Shown here piece by piece: positions 44,739-52,748 of a stretch of DNA of 64,000 nt; the first letter of the stretch is position 1, and each line of letters begins with the position of its first letter. Both the position numbers and the translations under genes were made by a program. The notes below the pieces were generated by a model. The model saw only the letters and a list, made by a program, of their open reading frames with translations, made no database searches and was not told the DNA's origin. Origin of the DNA: an uncultured Clostridia bacterium (GTDB taxonomy: Bacteria; Bacillota; Clostridia; Christensenellales; Borkfalkiaceae); assembly GCA_944338165.1 (NCBI GenBank), contig CALVLN010000002.1, forward strand, positions 124,001 through 188,000, given 5' to 3'.

Positions 44739-45770
44739 TTACAGATCGAGTTTCATATCGCCCGTCTTCACCCAGCCGATACGGCGCAGCACTTCGTTGA
44801 AGAGAAAGGAAAGCAACGCGGGCAGGACGAAGCAGAGGAGGATGAGACCGGACCACATGAGCGGCGTGTGCGGCGTGGCGGCGATGATGCCGATGGGCCC
44901 CACCAGCCCGCACGTACCCATGCCCGCGGAGACCCCTGTGCATTCGAGGCGGAACACGGCGGCGGCAAGCGGGCCGCAGACGGCGGAAGCGAGCGTCGGG
45001 GCGATCCAGATCTGCGGTTTTTTGCAGATGTTCCCCATCTGCAGCATGGACGTGCCGAGCCCCTGCGCGACGACGCCGCTCCACTTGTTTTCGCGGAAGG
45101 AGATGACGGCGAAGCCGACCATCTGGCAGCAGCATCCCACGGCCGCCGCCCCGCCCGCCACGCCGGAGATGCCGATCATGGCGCAGATGGCGGCGCTGGA
45201 GATGGGAAGCGTTAAAATAACGCCGACCACGGCGGAGACGACGATGCCCATCAGCACGGGCTGGAATGCGGTCGCCGTATTGACGAAATCGCCGAGATAA
45301 TACATGACGTACGCGATCCCGGGGCTCACCGCCCAGGCGATCGCGTATCCCGTGAGCAAGGTGACAACAGGCGTGACCAAAATGTCTATCTTGGTCTTTT
45401 TGGACACGCACATACCGAGTTCGCTTGCAAAGACGGCGGAGGCAAAGGCGCCGGCGGGCCCCGCCGTATAGGCGATGGTGCCGGCTTCCGCGGCGATCTC
45501 CGTGCCGAAAGAATACCCCATGCTCCCCGCCGCCGCACAGGAGAAGATCACGAGCGGATCCGCCTTCAAAGAATAGGCGACGGCGACCCCGATCGCCATG
45601 CCGGAAGCGGCCGAGGCGTACGTTTCGATCTCAACGAAGGCGGAAAACGACGTATATTCCCCGAGCGTCTTGAAAATGGTGCCGATGAGAAGCGAAGCGA
45701 AAAGCCCGAGCGCCATGGCGCCCATGGCGTCGATAAAATATCGTTTCAGGTAATATTTGACCGTTTGCAT
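44739..45770 (-). CDS. PTS EIIC-like membrane permease (PTS_EIIC_2 type)
   Basis: 343 residues from MQTVKYYLKRYFIDAMGAMA; GGGAGGG lies about 7 nt before this ATG. About ten hydrophobic segments. Family-like strings: MALGLFASLLIGTIFKTLGEY, AGPAGAFASAVFASELG, PISSAAICAMIGISGVAGGAAAVGCCCQMVGFAV and GLVGPIGIIAATPHTPLMW. No IIA, IIB, HPr or sugar-metabolic gene is adjacent, which is usual for this orphan family, so phosphotransfer is doubtful. Substrate unknown. Confidence 0.8.
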   Translation of the reverse strand: MQTVKYYLKRYFIDAMGAMALGLFASLLIGTIFKTLGEYTSFSAFVEIETYASAASGMAIGVAVAYSLKADPLVIFSCAAAGSMGYSFGTEIAAEAGTIAYTAGPAGAFASAVFASELGMCVSKKTKIDILVTPVVTLLTGYAIAWAVSPGIAYVMYYLGDFVNTATAFQPVLMGIVVSAVVGVILTLPISSAAICAMIGISGVAGGAAAVGCCCQMVGFAVISFRENKWSGVVAQGLGTSMLQMGNICKKPQIWIAPTLASAVCGPLAAAVFRLECTGVSAGMGTCGLVGPIGIIAATPHTPLMWSGLILLCFVLPALLSFLFNEVLRRIGWVKTGDMKLDL

Positions 45771-45841
45771 TCCGAAGCCCTCCCGAAACAAGACAGGAAA
45801 ACAGCGGCACGGGACCCCGTACCGCCTTGTTTCGCTCTGTG

Positions 45842-46603
45842 TTACGCCTGTTCTTCCCCGTCGCCGTCCTCTTCCTCGTCGGAATCGTACAGGCGGCAGA
45901 ACTCTTCGAAGACGGCGTCGAGGAGATCATCGTCCTCGACGATCTCCAGCGTCTCGTTATCTTCGTCCCCGACGAGGCGGAAAATGGCGACTTCCTGCGT
46001 CTCCGCTTCGTCCGCGTCCTCTTCCGTTTCGGGCGTAAAGACGCAGTACCATTCGCCCTCGTACTCGACGGTGCCGAGATGCTCGTAGCGGAGGGTGTTC
46101 CCGTCCTCGTCGAGCAATTCGACGACGTTGCCCTCTTCTTCGTAATCGTTGGTTTCTTCCTTCATAGACATTTGCGTTTTCTCCTTTTTCTTGCGGGCAA
46201 GATACCCTTCTAAAATATAAGCCGCGGCGAGGGAATCGACGGCATTTTTGCGTTTTTCCCGCCGCACGCCGCCCCGGATGAGGTCGCGCGTCGCCTCGAT
46301 GGTGGTGAACCGTTCGTCTTCCGTGACGACGGGGATCTCCGTCGCGGCGCAGAGCGCCTGCAAAAAGCGGCGCGTCTTCTGCGTCTGCACGCTCTCCGTC
46401 CCCTCATAATTGACGGGAAGCCCGCAGACGATGGTGCCAGCCCCCTTCTCCGCCGCGATGCGCGCGATCGCCTGCACGTCCTCGGAGAACCTGCCCGTGC
46501 GCCAATACGTCTCGCCCGGGATGGCATACTCGTTGAACGGGTCGCTGACGGCGACGCCGATGCGCTTATCGCCGATGTCAAAGGCGACGATCCTCTTTTC
46601 CAT
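45842..46603 (-). CDS. ruvX: RuvX/YqgF Holliday-junction resolvase-like protein fused to DUF1292
   Basis: 253 residues. 1-140 is the RNase H-fold RuvX domain: AFDIGDKRIGVAVSDP, VCGLPVNYEGTES, EDERFTTIEA, DSLAAAYILEGYL; family members process pre-16S rRNA ends or junctions. 145-253 is an acidic DUF1292 domain (VVELLDEDGNTLRYEHLG...YCVFTPET...EIVEDDDLLDAVFEEF), normally a separate neighbouring gene (yrzB). No stop separates them. An internal AAGGAG followed 9 nt later by ATG (46171) could also yield DUF1292 alone (109 residues). A TACAAT box ends 6 nt before the first ATG. Confidence 0.9.
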   Translation of the reverse strand: MEKRIVAFDIGDKRIGVAVSDPFNEYAIPGETYWRTGRFSEDVQAIARIAAEKGAGTIVCGLPVNYEGTESVQTQKTRRFLQALCAATEIPVVTEDERFTTIEATRDLIRGGVRREKRKNAVDSLAAAYILEGYLARKKKEKTQMSMKEETNDYEEEGNVVELLDEDGNTLRYEHLGTVEYEGEWYCVFTPETEEDADEAETQEVAIFRLVGDEDNETLEIVEDDDLLDAVFEEFCRLYDSDEEEDGDGEEQA

Positions 46604-46609
46604 ATCGCT

Positions 46610-46638
46610 ATTGTATCACAAATCGCGGGCGGTGTCTA
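46610..46638 (-). promoter_or_regulatory. sigma-A promoter of ruvX, predicted leaderless start
   Basis: TAGACA (46638-46633), 17 nt, TACAAT (46615-46610), then AGCGAT and the ATG at 46603. No Shine-Dalgarno is available in the predicted transcript. Confidence 0.75.
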
Positions 46639-46661
46639 TCATATCGGCGATGTTTCCGCAG

Positions 46662-46694
46662 AAAAAAGCGGCCGCAGAGCGCGGCCGCTTTTTT
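46662..46694. terminator. terminator between the small membrane gene and ruvX
   Basis: GCGGCCGC / GCGGCCGC stem with a 5-nt loop, A-run on one side and T-run on the other. It touches the stop codon of the upstream 58-residue gene. Confidence 0.9.
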
Positions 46695-46870
46695 CAGTTT
46701 TTGGCGGAAGCCTTGCCTCCGCTGAGCTTTTCTTCCATCATTGCATCCATTTTTTCAAGAAACTCCGCCTGGCTCTTCTTGACGATCGAGCGGGCCTTGT
46801 AACTGTTGGCAATGACGAGCGCGCCGCCCACGGCGCCGAGCGCAAGCCCCATTAAAAAGAGTTTTTCCAT
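46694..46870 (-). CDS. 58-residue membrane-anchored protein
   Basis: Found by direct reading. It encodes MEKLFLMGLALGAVGGALVI, then ANSYKARSIVKKSQAEFLE and KMDAMMEEKLSGGKASAKN. One N-terminal glycine-rich hydrophobic span and a charged, probably helical cytoplasmic tail. GGAGG lies 4 nt before the ATG. The layout resembles YtxH-type or other small membrane anchors but no family can be asserted. It follows the Myb-like gene by 57 bp; a terminator begins at its stop. Confidence 0.75.
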   Translation of the reverse strand: MEKLFLMGLALGAVGGALVIANSYKARSIVKKSQAEFLEKMDAMMEEKLSGGKASAKN

Positions 46871-46881
46871 ACTTCCTCCGC

Positions 46882-46897
46882 ACGGGACACGTCCCGT
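46882..46897. promoter_or_regulatory. inverted repeat upstream of the 58-residue gene
   Basis: ACGGGAC and GTCCCGT separated by two bases, just above the Shine-Dalgarno. Could be an operator or a small hairpin; no regulator can be named. Confidence 0.4.
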
Positions 46898-46927
46898 TCA
46901 GCATCAGTTTGTGAGAATATCCGCCTT

Positions 46928-47500
46928 TTATTCCTTCCGCTCGCTGCGCAATTTTTCCAGCTCGGCGCGCAGGCGCTCGTTTTCCTGCCTGAGTCCAACG
47001 GCGAGGCGCGCATACAGTGCGTCGATCTCCCGCTCCAGCTTGCGCTGCAAAAAGGTCTTTTCTTCGGGAAGCCCCACCTCGCGCGCGATCTTTTCGATGC
47101 GTTCGGGCTGTTTGCGGACGAGATTGCGGTATTTGTTCTGCATGCGAAGCATCAGCCGCGCGTCGCCGCCCGCGACGTGCATGATCGCCTTGCGCACGGA
47201 GATGCCCTTGCTGCGCTCGGTGAGGATGGCGCGCAACATGGCGTCCGTCTCCTCCTCGGAAAAGGGGCGGATGCGGCCTGCATGCAGGTCCTTCCCCTCG
47301 AGGAGCTTCTGCACCCTTCTGTCGTCCGTGCTTTTGAGCAGCGTATAATAGTAGTTGCGCACGCTGCCCTTTGCGCGGCCGTGCTGCTTTCCGTACGTCT
47401 CAAACAGATAAGAGAGCGTCTTGCCCGCATGCCTGCCTTCGTAGATGTATTCGATGAGTCCGGTCGCCTCTTCTTCCGTATAGCCGTTGATCTTGGTCAT
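46928..47500 (-). CDS. tandem Myb/SANT-like protein with C-terminal coiled coil
   Basis: 190 residues. Two modules of similar design: YTEEEATGLIEYIYEGRHAGK...KGSVRNYYYTLLK (about 7-57) and FSEEETDAMLRAILTERSKGISVRKA...LMLRMQNKYRNLVRK (about 79-130). Both look like the acidic-helix plus basic-helix pattern of Myb-like or RsfA-like DNA-binding domains. Residues 140-190 form a heptad-rich coiled coil (ERLRAELEKLRSE). Probably a dimeric DNA-binding protein of clostridia; target unknown. GGGAGGG precedes the ATG. Confidence 0.6.
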   Translation of the reverse strand: MTKINGYTEEEATGLIEYIYEGRHAGKTLSYLFETYGKQHGRAKGSVRNYYYTLLKSTDDRRVQKLLEGKDLHAGRIRPFSEEETDAMLRAILTERSKGISVRKAIMHVAGGDARLMLRMQNKYRNLVRKQPERIEKIAREVGLPEEKTFLQRKLEREIDALYARLAVGLRQENERLRAELEKLRSERKE

Positions 47501-47522
47501 AACGTCCCTCCCGCAAAAATTG

Positions 47523-47528
47523 TTGACA
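47523..47528 (+). promoter_or_regulatory. -35 box ahead of the unknown gene at 47561
   Basis: TTGACA is perfect, but the -10 is ambiguous: TATACA at 14 bp or TAATAT at 22 bp. Either would give a leader of only a few nt, and no Shine-Dalgarno precedes the ATG. Confidence 0.4.
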
Positions 47529-47560
47529 TAATTTTATCCCGCTATACATCTAATATTGGT

Positions 47561-48439
47561 ATGCGGGTATATTTTTTGGCGGAACGGCCTGCCGCCCTCT
47601 TCGTCGGCGGCGCGTATTTCGGCAGAGCGGACAGCTTTGCGCGGTCGGCGGAAGTTGCGCTTACGGACGGGCTCTTGCTCTCGTTCGTCCCTTCGGGCGA
47701 CTTTCTTCCCCTGCAATTCACGCTCGGCGAAGACACCCTCTTTTCTCCGCCCCGCGGGATCTCCCTCTACCGCGCCGAGAATTTGCTTGCCGTGCGCGCC
47801 CACGGTTTTTTACACGCGGATCCTGCCCTGCGCGTCATCTGGCAGACGCAGCTCGGCGGCGCGCGGCTCACCCTCTTCCGCCAGGGAGCGCTGCAGCTTA
47901 CGGTGCAGACGCAGGCGGGATTCCGCATCGCAGAGCTCCCCGACTATCTGCAAGACTGCACGGCGGCGGTACAGCCGCACGGCTTCCTCCTGCAAGGCGA
48001 ACGCGGGTTCTGCGACCTTTCCCCCGAAGGAGAAATGCGTATCCTCTCGGAGGGCCGCGTTCTAAAAGCGGAAGAGACGCTGCGGGCGGAAGTGCCGCTC
48101 GGCGGCTGTCTCGGGCACACCGCCCTGTGCGAGTGGAAGGAGGGAAAACTTCTTTCCTGCACACTCCGCGCCAAGCGGCAGGCGGAAGGGCGGAGCATCG
48201 CGCTTGCGCTCCTCGAAAGCGCGCGCATCGGCGCCGACTGTACGCCCTTTCTGCATCCCTCCCTGCGCGGAAAGGCGGGCGAACTGCTCGCGTTTCTCGG
48301 CAGCTTCGAAGACGTCTTTCTGCCCAAAGAGGCGGACACGGTCGGCATCGTCTGCCGCCTTCGCGAGCGCGTATACGCGCTGCGTTCCTTCCGCGTCGAA
48401 CTGCGCGACGGGCTGGTCTCCAACCTCATCCCCGCATAA
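47561..48439 (+). CDS. unknown soluble protein, 292 residues
   Basis: Starts MRVYFLAERPAALFVGGAYF; the frame runs further upstream only as the shadow of the opposite gene. No signal peptide or membrane span. Beta-rich and regular, with a C-terminal section containing CLGHTALCEWKEGKLLSC and GKAGELLAFLGSFEDVFLP. I do not recognise a family. It is divergent from the Myb-like gene, with only 60 bp between them, and ends before a small hairpin. Confidence 0.7.
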   Translation: MRVYFLAERPAALFVGGAYFGRADSFARSAEVALTDGLLLSFVPSGDFLPLQFTLGEDTLFSPPRGISLYRAENLLAVRAHGFLHADPALRVIWQTQLGGARLTLFRQGALQLTVQTQAGFRIAELPDYLQDCTAAVQPHGFLLQGERGFCDLSPEGEMRILSEGRVLKAEETLRAEVPLGGCLGHTALCEWKEGKLLSCTLRAKRQAEGRSIALALLESARIGADCTPFLHPSLRGKAGELLAFLGSFEDVFLPKEADTVGIVCRLRERVYALRSFRVELRDGLVSNLIPA

Positions 48440-48445
48440 GCAAAA

Positions 48446-48467
48446 CAGACGGCAATTTGCCGTCTGT
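48446..48467. terminator. hairpin between convergent genes at 48.45 kb
   Basis: ACAGACGGCAA pairs with TTGCCGTCTGT with almost no loop; T-runs on both sides are short, so termination may be modest. Confidence 0.55.
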
Positions 48468-48501
48468 TCGTCTGTATTTAGTTGCATACGGGGCAGGCAT
48501 G

Positions 48502-49704
48502 TCAGGCCTGCGGCGCCTGTTCTCCGTCCTTGCGGCGGAAGATGCGCAGCAGCACGAGAGAAAGGAGCAGCAATGCGGGAAACAGCGTCCCCACGAGCAT
48601 GCCCGCCTTGAGCGAATCGCCGCACAGCTCCGCGGCGAATCCGACCAGCGTGGGGCCGAGCGAACAGCCGGCGTCGCCTGCCAGAGCGAGCAAGGCAAAC
48701 AGCGCCGTGCCGCCAAGCGGGATGCGCGCGGAGGCGATGCTGTACGTTCCCGGCCACATGATGCCGACGGAAAAGCCGCACAGCCCGCAGCCGACGAGCG
48801 CCCAGAGCGGTTCTGCCGCCAGCCCCGCCAGCAGATACGCCGTGATGCACAGCACGCCCGAAATCCCCATGAGCGCCGGCAGCGAGAAACGGCGGCTGAG
48901 CGGCGCCGTGAGCACGCGCGAAAGGCCCATGCAGAGGGCGAACAGGCAAGGTCCCATCAGATCCCCCATCGCTTTGCTGACGCCGAGGCCGCTTTCGGCA
49001 AACGCCGAAGCCCACTGGCTCATGGCGAGCTCGGAGGCGCCCGCCGCGAACATCAGCAGCATGCAGACCCAGAACAGCCCGCTCGAAGCCAGCTTGCGCA
49101 CGGACATGCCTTCGCCCGGTTCCGTCAATGCGACGATGGGAACAAAACAGAAATACAGCCCGTTGAGCACGGGGAAGAGCGCCCAGACCGCCGCCAGGAT
49201 GCGCCAGTTCCCCTGCCCCGCAAAGGAAAAGAAGGCCGTGGAGAGGAGGACGACCGCCGCCGCGCCCCAGCAATAGAAGGAATGCAGCAGGCTCATGCGC
49301 GCCGCCTTGTTTTTGGCGGGACATGCCTCCACGATGGGACTGATGATGACTTCGATGAGTCCGCCGCCCATCGCGTACAGAACGACGCAGATGAGAAGCG
49401 CCGCAAACGCATTCCCCATGACGTCGGGCAAAAATGCGAGGAAGGCAAGCCCCATGGCTGCCATCACGTGCGCCGCGACCACGCAGGTGCGGTAGCCGAT
49501 CTTGTCGACGAACTTCGCCGAAAGCAGGTCCATCATGAGCTGGATAGCGAAATTGACGGTGATGAGCAGCGTGATCTGATCGAGCGCCAGGGAAAACTCC
49601 GTCTGAAACAGCACGAACAGGAGCGGCGCAAAGTTGTTGACGACCGCCTGGGCGATATACCCGCCGCAGCAGGCGATGAAGGTGTGACGATAGGATCTGA
49701 GCAT
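48502..49704 (-). CDS. major facilitator superfamily transporter
   Basis: 400 residues from MLRSYRHTFIACCGGYIAQA; twelve hydrophobic segments. MFS cues: FVDKIGYRTCVVAAHV between spans 2 and 3 and GFSVGIMWPGTYSIASA in the second half; the fold resembles FucP/sugar-type MFS. Substrate unknown. The ATG lies 8 nt after the T-tract of a strong terminator, with only a weak GAG. The frame remains open upstream through that terminator to a GTG at 49779 with GGAG 8 nt before it, so a longer form with a basic N-terminus is possible. Confidence 0.85.
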   Translation of the reverse strand: MLRSYRHTFIACCGGYIAQAVVNNFAPLLFVLFQTEFSLALDQITLLITVNFAIQLMMDLLSAKFVDKIGYRTCVVAAHVMAAMGLAFLAFLPDVMGNAFAALLICVVLYAMGGGLIEVIISPIVEACPAKNKAARMSLLHSFYCWGAAAVVLLSTAFFSFAGQGNWRILAAVWALFPVLNGLYFCFVPIVALTEPGEGMSVRKLASSGLFWVCMLLMFAAGASELAMSQWASAFAESGLGVSKAMGDLMGPCLFALCMGLSRVLTAPLSRRFSLPALMGISGVLCITAYLLAGLAAEPLWALVGCGLCGFSVGIMWPGTYSIASARIPLGGTALFALLALAGDAGCSLGPTLVGFAAELCGDSLKAGMLVGTLFPALLLLSLVLLRIFRRKDGEQAPQA

Positions 49705-49712
49705 TTTCTCAC

Positions 49713-49750
49713 AAAAAAACAAACGGACCCCCTGCAAGGGCATCCGTTTG
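49713..49750 (-). terminator. terminator of the cyclophilin gene, directly ahead of the MFS gene
   Basis: On the minus strand CAAACGGA (49750-49743) pairs with TCCGTTTG (49727-49720), with further GC pairs inside, followed by seven T residues. Confidence 0.85.
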
Positions 49751-49795
49751 TGCGTTACATGTTTTTTCCTGCGCCGCACTCACGCGGCTCCACGC

Positions 49796-50665
49796 TTAAA
49801 ATTTGACGATCTTGACCGACTTGATGACGATGGGTTCAACGGGAACGTTGTACGTCGCCTTCGCGTTGTCGTCGCGGATCGACTGAAACGGATCATACTG
49901 ATTGGCGGGCACGGTCTTCTGCTCGGTGAAATCGCTCGCCGAGCTGAGCGTATCGATGTACTCGTCGATCGCCGTGACGAGGCCGTCCTCCCCCGTCATC
50001 TGCTCGCTGTAATTTTCGGCCATGCCGAAGACGCAGTAGTCGCTGTCCAGCGAGGTGTTCTGCTGGCCGAGATAGGTGTAAAAGAGGGACGTCGCGCAGT
50101 TATACTGATAGAGGCTGTTGTCCTGCAGCGCGCCCGTGTCGTTGCGGAGCGTATAGACGCGTTCGTTCGTGTTGCCCTTATCGGGATAGAACATGACGAG
50201 CGCACCCGCCGAATGGCGATACTTGCTGCCGCTGACGGAGACGCCGTTTGCCGAAAACTCGCCGTAGACCGTATTCAGGCCAACGCGCTCCTCCCCGTTC
50301 ATGGTAAAGACGGACTGCGTGAGATCCCAGGAAGCGACCGTCTCGAAATAGTTCTTTTCGGTCAGATCGCCCGTCTCCGCGTCGTACGTATAGCCGCCCG
50401 TATAAAGCGCCGTATCCGTATAATTGTGGATGCACAGGCCATCGTAATAGCCGTTTTTGGCGAGCTCCAGGAAATGCTCGACGGTGCGGGGCGCCGACCT
50501 GCGCGAAAGCGTATAATCGACCTCGTAATCTTTGCCGTTGAACGTATAGGTGATCGTCACCTCAGGGTTGTCCGAGGAGCAGCCGGCGAACATTGCCGCC
50601 GCGCCGAAACAGAGCACGCCTGCGGAAACGAGCGCGAAAATGCGGTTTAATTGCTTCCTTTTCAC
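49796..50665 (-). CDS. cyclophilin-type peptidyl-prolyl isomerase lipoprotein
   Basis: 289 residues. The GTG at 50665 is chosen because GGAGG is 8 nt upstream; the ATG at 50680 overlaps that Shine-Dalgarno itself. Lipobox MFAGC (Cys 29). Cyclophilin-like beginning: ITYTFNGKDYEVDYTLSRRSAPRTVEHFLELAKNGYYDG, then SKYRHSAGALVMF. The catalytic arginine/phenylalanine set of classical cyclophilins is poorly conserved, so activity is uncertain. It would act outside the membrane, possibly folding secreted proteins. Confidence 0.8.
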   Translation of the reverse strand: MKRKQLNRIFALVSAGVLCFGAAAMFAGCSSDNPEVTITYTFNGKDYEVDYTLSRRSAPRTVEHFLELAKNGYYDGLCIHNYTDTALYTGGYTYDAETGDLTEKNYFETVASWDLTQSVFTMNGEERVGLNTVYGEFSANGVSVSGSKYRHSAGALVMFYPDKGNTNERVYTLRNDTGALQDNSLYQYNCATSLFYTYLGQQNTSLDSDYCVFGMAENYSEQMTGEDGLVTAIDEYIDTLSSASDFTEQKTVPANQYDPFQSIRDDNAKATYNVPVEPIVIKSVKIVKF

Positions 50666-50694
50666 TTGCAATTCCTCCATAAAGATACTATTTT

Positions 50695-50723
50695 ATTTTA
50701 CCCGTATTTTGCCGTTCCGTCAA
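50695..50723 (-). promoter_or_regulatory. sigma-A promoter of the cyclophilin gene
   Basis: TTGACG (50723-50718), 17 nt, TAAAAT (50700-50695). Confidence 0.75.
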
Positions 50724-50794
50724 GTGTTTTGGCGGCGGAATTGCGAAATTTAGGCATACTGCATCTTTTTTCTGTCAGAAAAAGCGCAGAAAAA

Positions 50795-50826
50795 CAAAAA
50801 AGCCCCGCCGTAAGGCGGGGCTTTTC
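50795..50826 (-). terminator. terminator after rplL
   Basis: AAGCCCCGCC / GGCGGGGCTT stem with loop of four, A-run and T-run around it. It ends the ribosomal operon immediately after rplL. Confidence 0.92.
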
Positions 50827-50833
50827 AGATAAG

Positions 50834-51208
50834 TTACTGAAGCTCTGCGGTCGCGCCGGCTTCCTTGAGCTTGGCAAGCGCAGCCTCTGCGTCTGCCTTG
50901 GGAACGCCCTCTTTGAGAACGCCCATCGTCTCGACGGCCTTCTTGGCATCCGCAAGGCCGAGGCCCGTGAATTCGCGGACAGCCTTGATGACGGCGATCT
51001 TGTTGGCGCCGATCTCCTTGAGGACGATGTTGAACTCCGTCTTCTCTTCTGCTGCGGGAGCTGCTTCTGCCGCACCTGCCGCTGCGCCTGCCGCCGCGAC
51101 GGGAGCCGCCGCGCTGACGCCGAATTCCTCTTCGAGAGCCTTGACGAGCTCGTTGAGCTCGACAACGGTCATAGCCTTGACTTCTTCGATCAACTTCTGA
51201 ACATCCAT
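50834..51208 (-). CDS. rplL: ribosomal protein L7/L12
   Basis: 124 residues. N-terminal dimerisation domain [20 protein letters not shown], Ala/Gly hinge, and the factor-binding C-terminal domain [21 protein letters not shown]...[13 protein letters not shown]. Normal size. The next gene is an unrelated cyclophilin lipoprotein behind a terminator and not rpoB. Confidence 0.98.
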   Translation of the reverse strand: MDVQKLIEEVKAMTVVELNELVKALEEEFGVSAAAPVAAAGAAAGAAEAAPAAEEKTEFNIVLKEIGANKIAVIKAVREFTGLGLADAKKAVETMGVLKEGVPKADAEAALAKLKEAGATAELQ

Positions 51209-51238
51209 TTTACTTTCCTCCGATTTTTCAGATAAATT

Positions 51239-51742
51239 TTAAGATTCCTGCTTGTTCTGCGCGATGCTGTTGAGCACGTAAGCGAACTTGGCGATGGGCG
51301 ACTGCAGGCAGCCCAGCATTTTTGCGAGCAATACTTCTCTCGACGGGATGGACGCGAGGGCCTTGATCCCCTTCTGATCGACGTATGCGCCGCTGACGTA
51401 TGCGCTCTTCGGGACGATCTTCCCTTCGAGTGCGGGGTTCTCCTTCACTGCCTTGGCGAACACGGCGCAAGCGCTGGTTTCATCCGGGCAGAACACGATC
51501 GCCGTGGTGCCGTTCAGGTCCTGGTCGAATCCCTGGATCCCCAGTTCCTCAAACGCCTTGCGGATGAGCGTGTTTTTGTACACCTTGTATTCGCCGGAGA
51601 CTGCCCTGAACTTGTTGCGAAGATCGGTGACCTCCGCGACCGTGAGCTTATCATAGGTGGCGAGGACGACGGACTTGGCGCCCTCGATCTTGCCCTTGAT
51701 CTCTTCGACGACGACTTTTTTAGCTTCTAAATTTGCCGACAT
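51239..51742 (-). CDS. rplJ: ribosomal protein L10
   Basis: 167 residues from MSANLEAKKVVVEEIKGKIE; AAGGAGGT lies 5 nt before this ATG, and upstream codons belong to the leader. VYKNTLIRKAFEE and LNGTTAIVFC are typical. It carries the L12 dimers on the ribosomal stalk and autoregulates its own message in the family. Confidence 0.98.
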   Translation of the reverse strand: MSANLEAKKVVVEEIKGKIEGAKSVVLATYDKLTVAEVTDLRNKFRAVSGEYKVYKNTLIRKAFEELGIQGFDQDLNGTTAIVFCPDETSACAVFAKAVKENPALEGKIVPKSAYVSGAYVDQKGIKALASIPSREVLLAKMLGCLQSPIAKFAYVLNSIAQNKQES

Positions 51743-51958
51743 GGTTACCTCCTTAAGGCGCGGTGCGCCCCGATTTTTGTTTCCGCCCGAAACAGACGGA
51801 AACAGAAAAAGCTCTGTCCCGCAAAACGGCACAGAGCTTGTATCTGCATAACAACTCTCGGTACCTGAACGGGTATGATTAAGCGTTTCCGCGCCCGTCT
51901 TCTGCGGTATTCCTTCAGAATGCCCCGCGGATGCCCCCGCAAGGCCTCTTACTCATTC
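51743..51958 (-). ncRNA. L10-type leader of rplJL with attenuator
   Basis: The transcript from 51.95 kb has about 210 nt before rplJ. It contains paired segments (ACCCGTTCAGGTACCGAGAG region) and then a terminator-like hairpin AAGCTCTGT / ACAGAGCTT followed by TTTCTG (51805-51839). This fits L10(L12)4-dependent attenuation known in Bacillota. The binding site itself is not proven from the sequence. Confidence 0.7.
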
Positions 51959-51987
51959 AGTTTAACACATGGAACGCATCACGTCAA
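51959..51987 (-). promoter_or_regulatory. sigma-A promoter of rplJ-rplL
   Basis: TTGACG (51987-51982), 17 nt, TAAACT (51964-51959), starting just after the rplA stop codon. Confidence 0.8.
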
Positions 51988-51998
51988 GCGTTTTTGCG

Positions 51999-52688
51999 TT
52001 ACATTTTGTTATAATTTACCTTGACGCCGGGACCCATCGTGCTCGTGAGCGTGACGCTCTTGATGTACTGGCCCTTGGCTGCGGCGGGTTTCGCCTTGAC
52101 GATCGCGTCCATGAGCGCGTTGAAGTTCTCGGTGATCTTCTCCGCGCCGAAGCTCTTTTTGCCGATCGGACAGTGAATGATCGCCGTCTTATCGAGACGA
52201 TACTCCACCTTACCTGCCTTGACTTCGGCGACCGCCTTGGCGACGTCCATGGTGACCGTACCCGACTTGGGGTTGGGCATGAGGCCCTTGGGGCCGAGCA
52301 GACGGCCGATGCGGCCGACGACGCCCATCATATCGGGCGTGGTGATCATGACGTCGAACCCGAACCAGTTCTCCGTCTGGATCTTCTGGATCATCTCCTC
52401 CGCGCCCACGAAGTCAGCGCCCGCTTCCTGCGCCGCGTCTGCGCGCGCGCCCTTGGCGATGACGAGGACCTTCTTCGTCTTGCCGGTGCCGTTGGGAAGG
52501 ACGAGCACGCCGCGGACCTGCTGGTCTGCCTGGCGGGGGTCGATCCCGAGACGCACGTGAAGTTCCACCGTCTCGTCGAACTTCGCCTTGGCGTGATCGA
52601 GCACGAGCCCGACGGCCTCCGCGACCTCATACTGTTTGGTGCGGTCGTAAGCCTTGATGCTGTCGGTATATTTCTTACCGTATTTCAT
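51999..52688 (-). CDS. rplA: ribosomal protein L1
   Basis: 229 residues, [20 protein letters not shown] to the end, with the conserved [17 protein letters not shown] loop that binds 23S rRNA (L1 stalk). Strong GGAGG ahead of the ATG. It follows rplK by 60 bp. Confidence 0.98.
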   Translation of the reverse strand: MKYGKKYTDSIKAYDRTKQYEVAEAVGLVLDHAKAKFDETVELHVRLGIDPRQADQQVRGVLVLPNGTGKTKKVLVIAKGARADAAQEAGADFVGAEEMIQKIQTENWFGFDVMITTPDMMGVVGRIGRLLGPKGLMPNPKSGTVTMDVAKAVAEVKAGKVEYRLDKTAIIHCPIGKKSFGAEKITENFNALMDAIVKAKPAAAKGQYIKSVTLTSTMGPGVKVNYNKM

Positions 52689-52748
52689 GAATTAACCTCC
52701 TTGTGGTGTTTGCGAGAGTTCTTCTCTCTCCCACGATTCCCTATTCTA

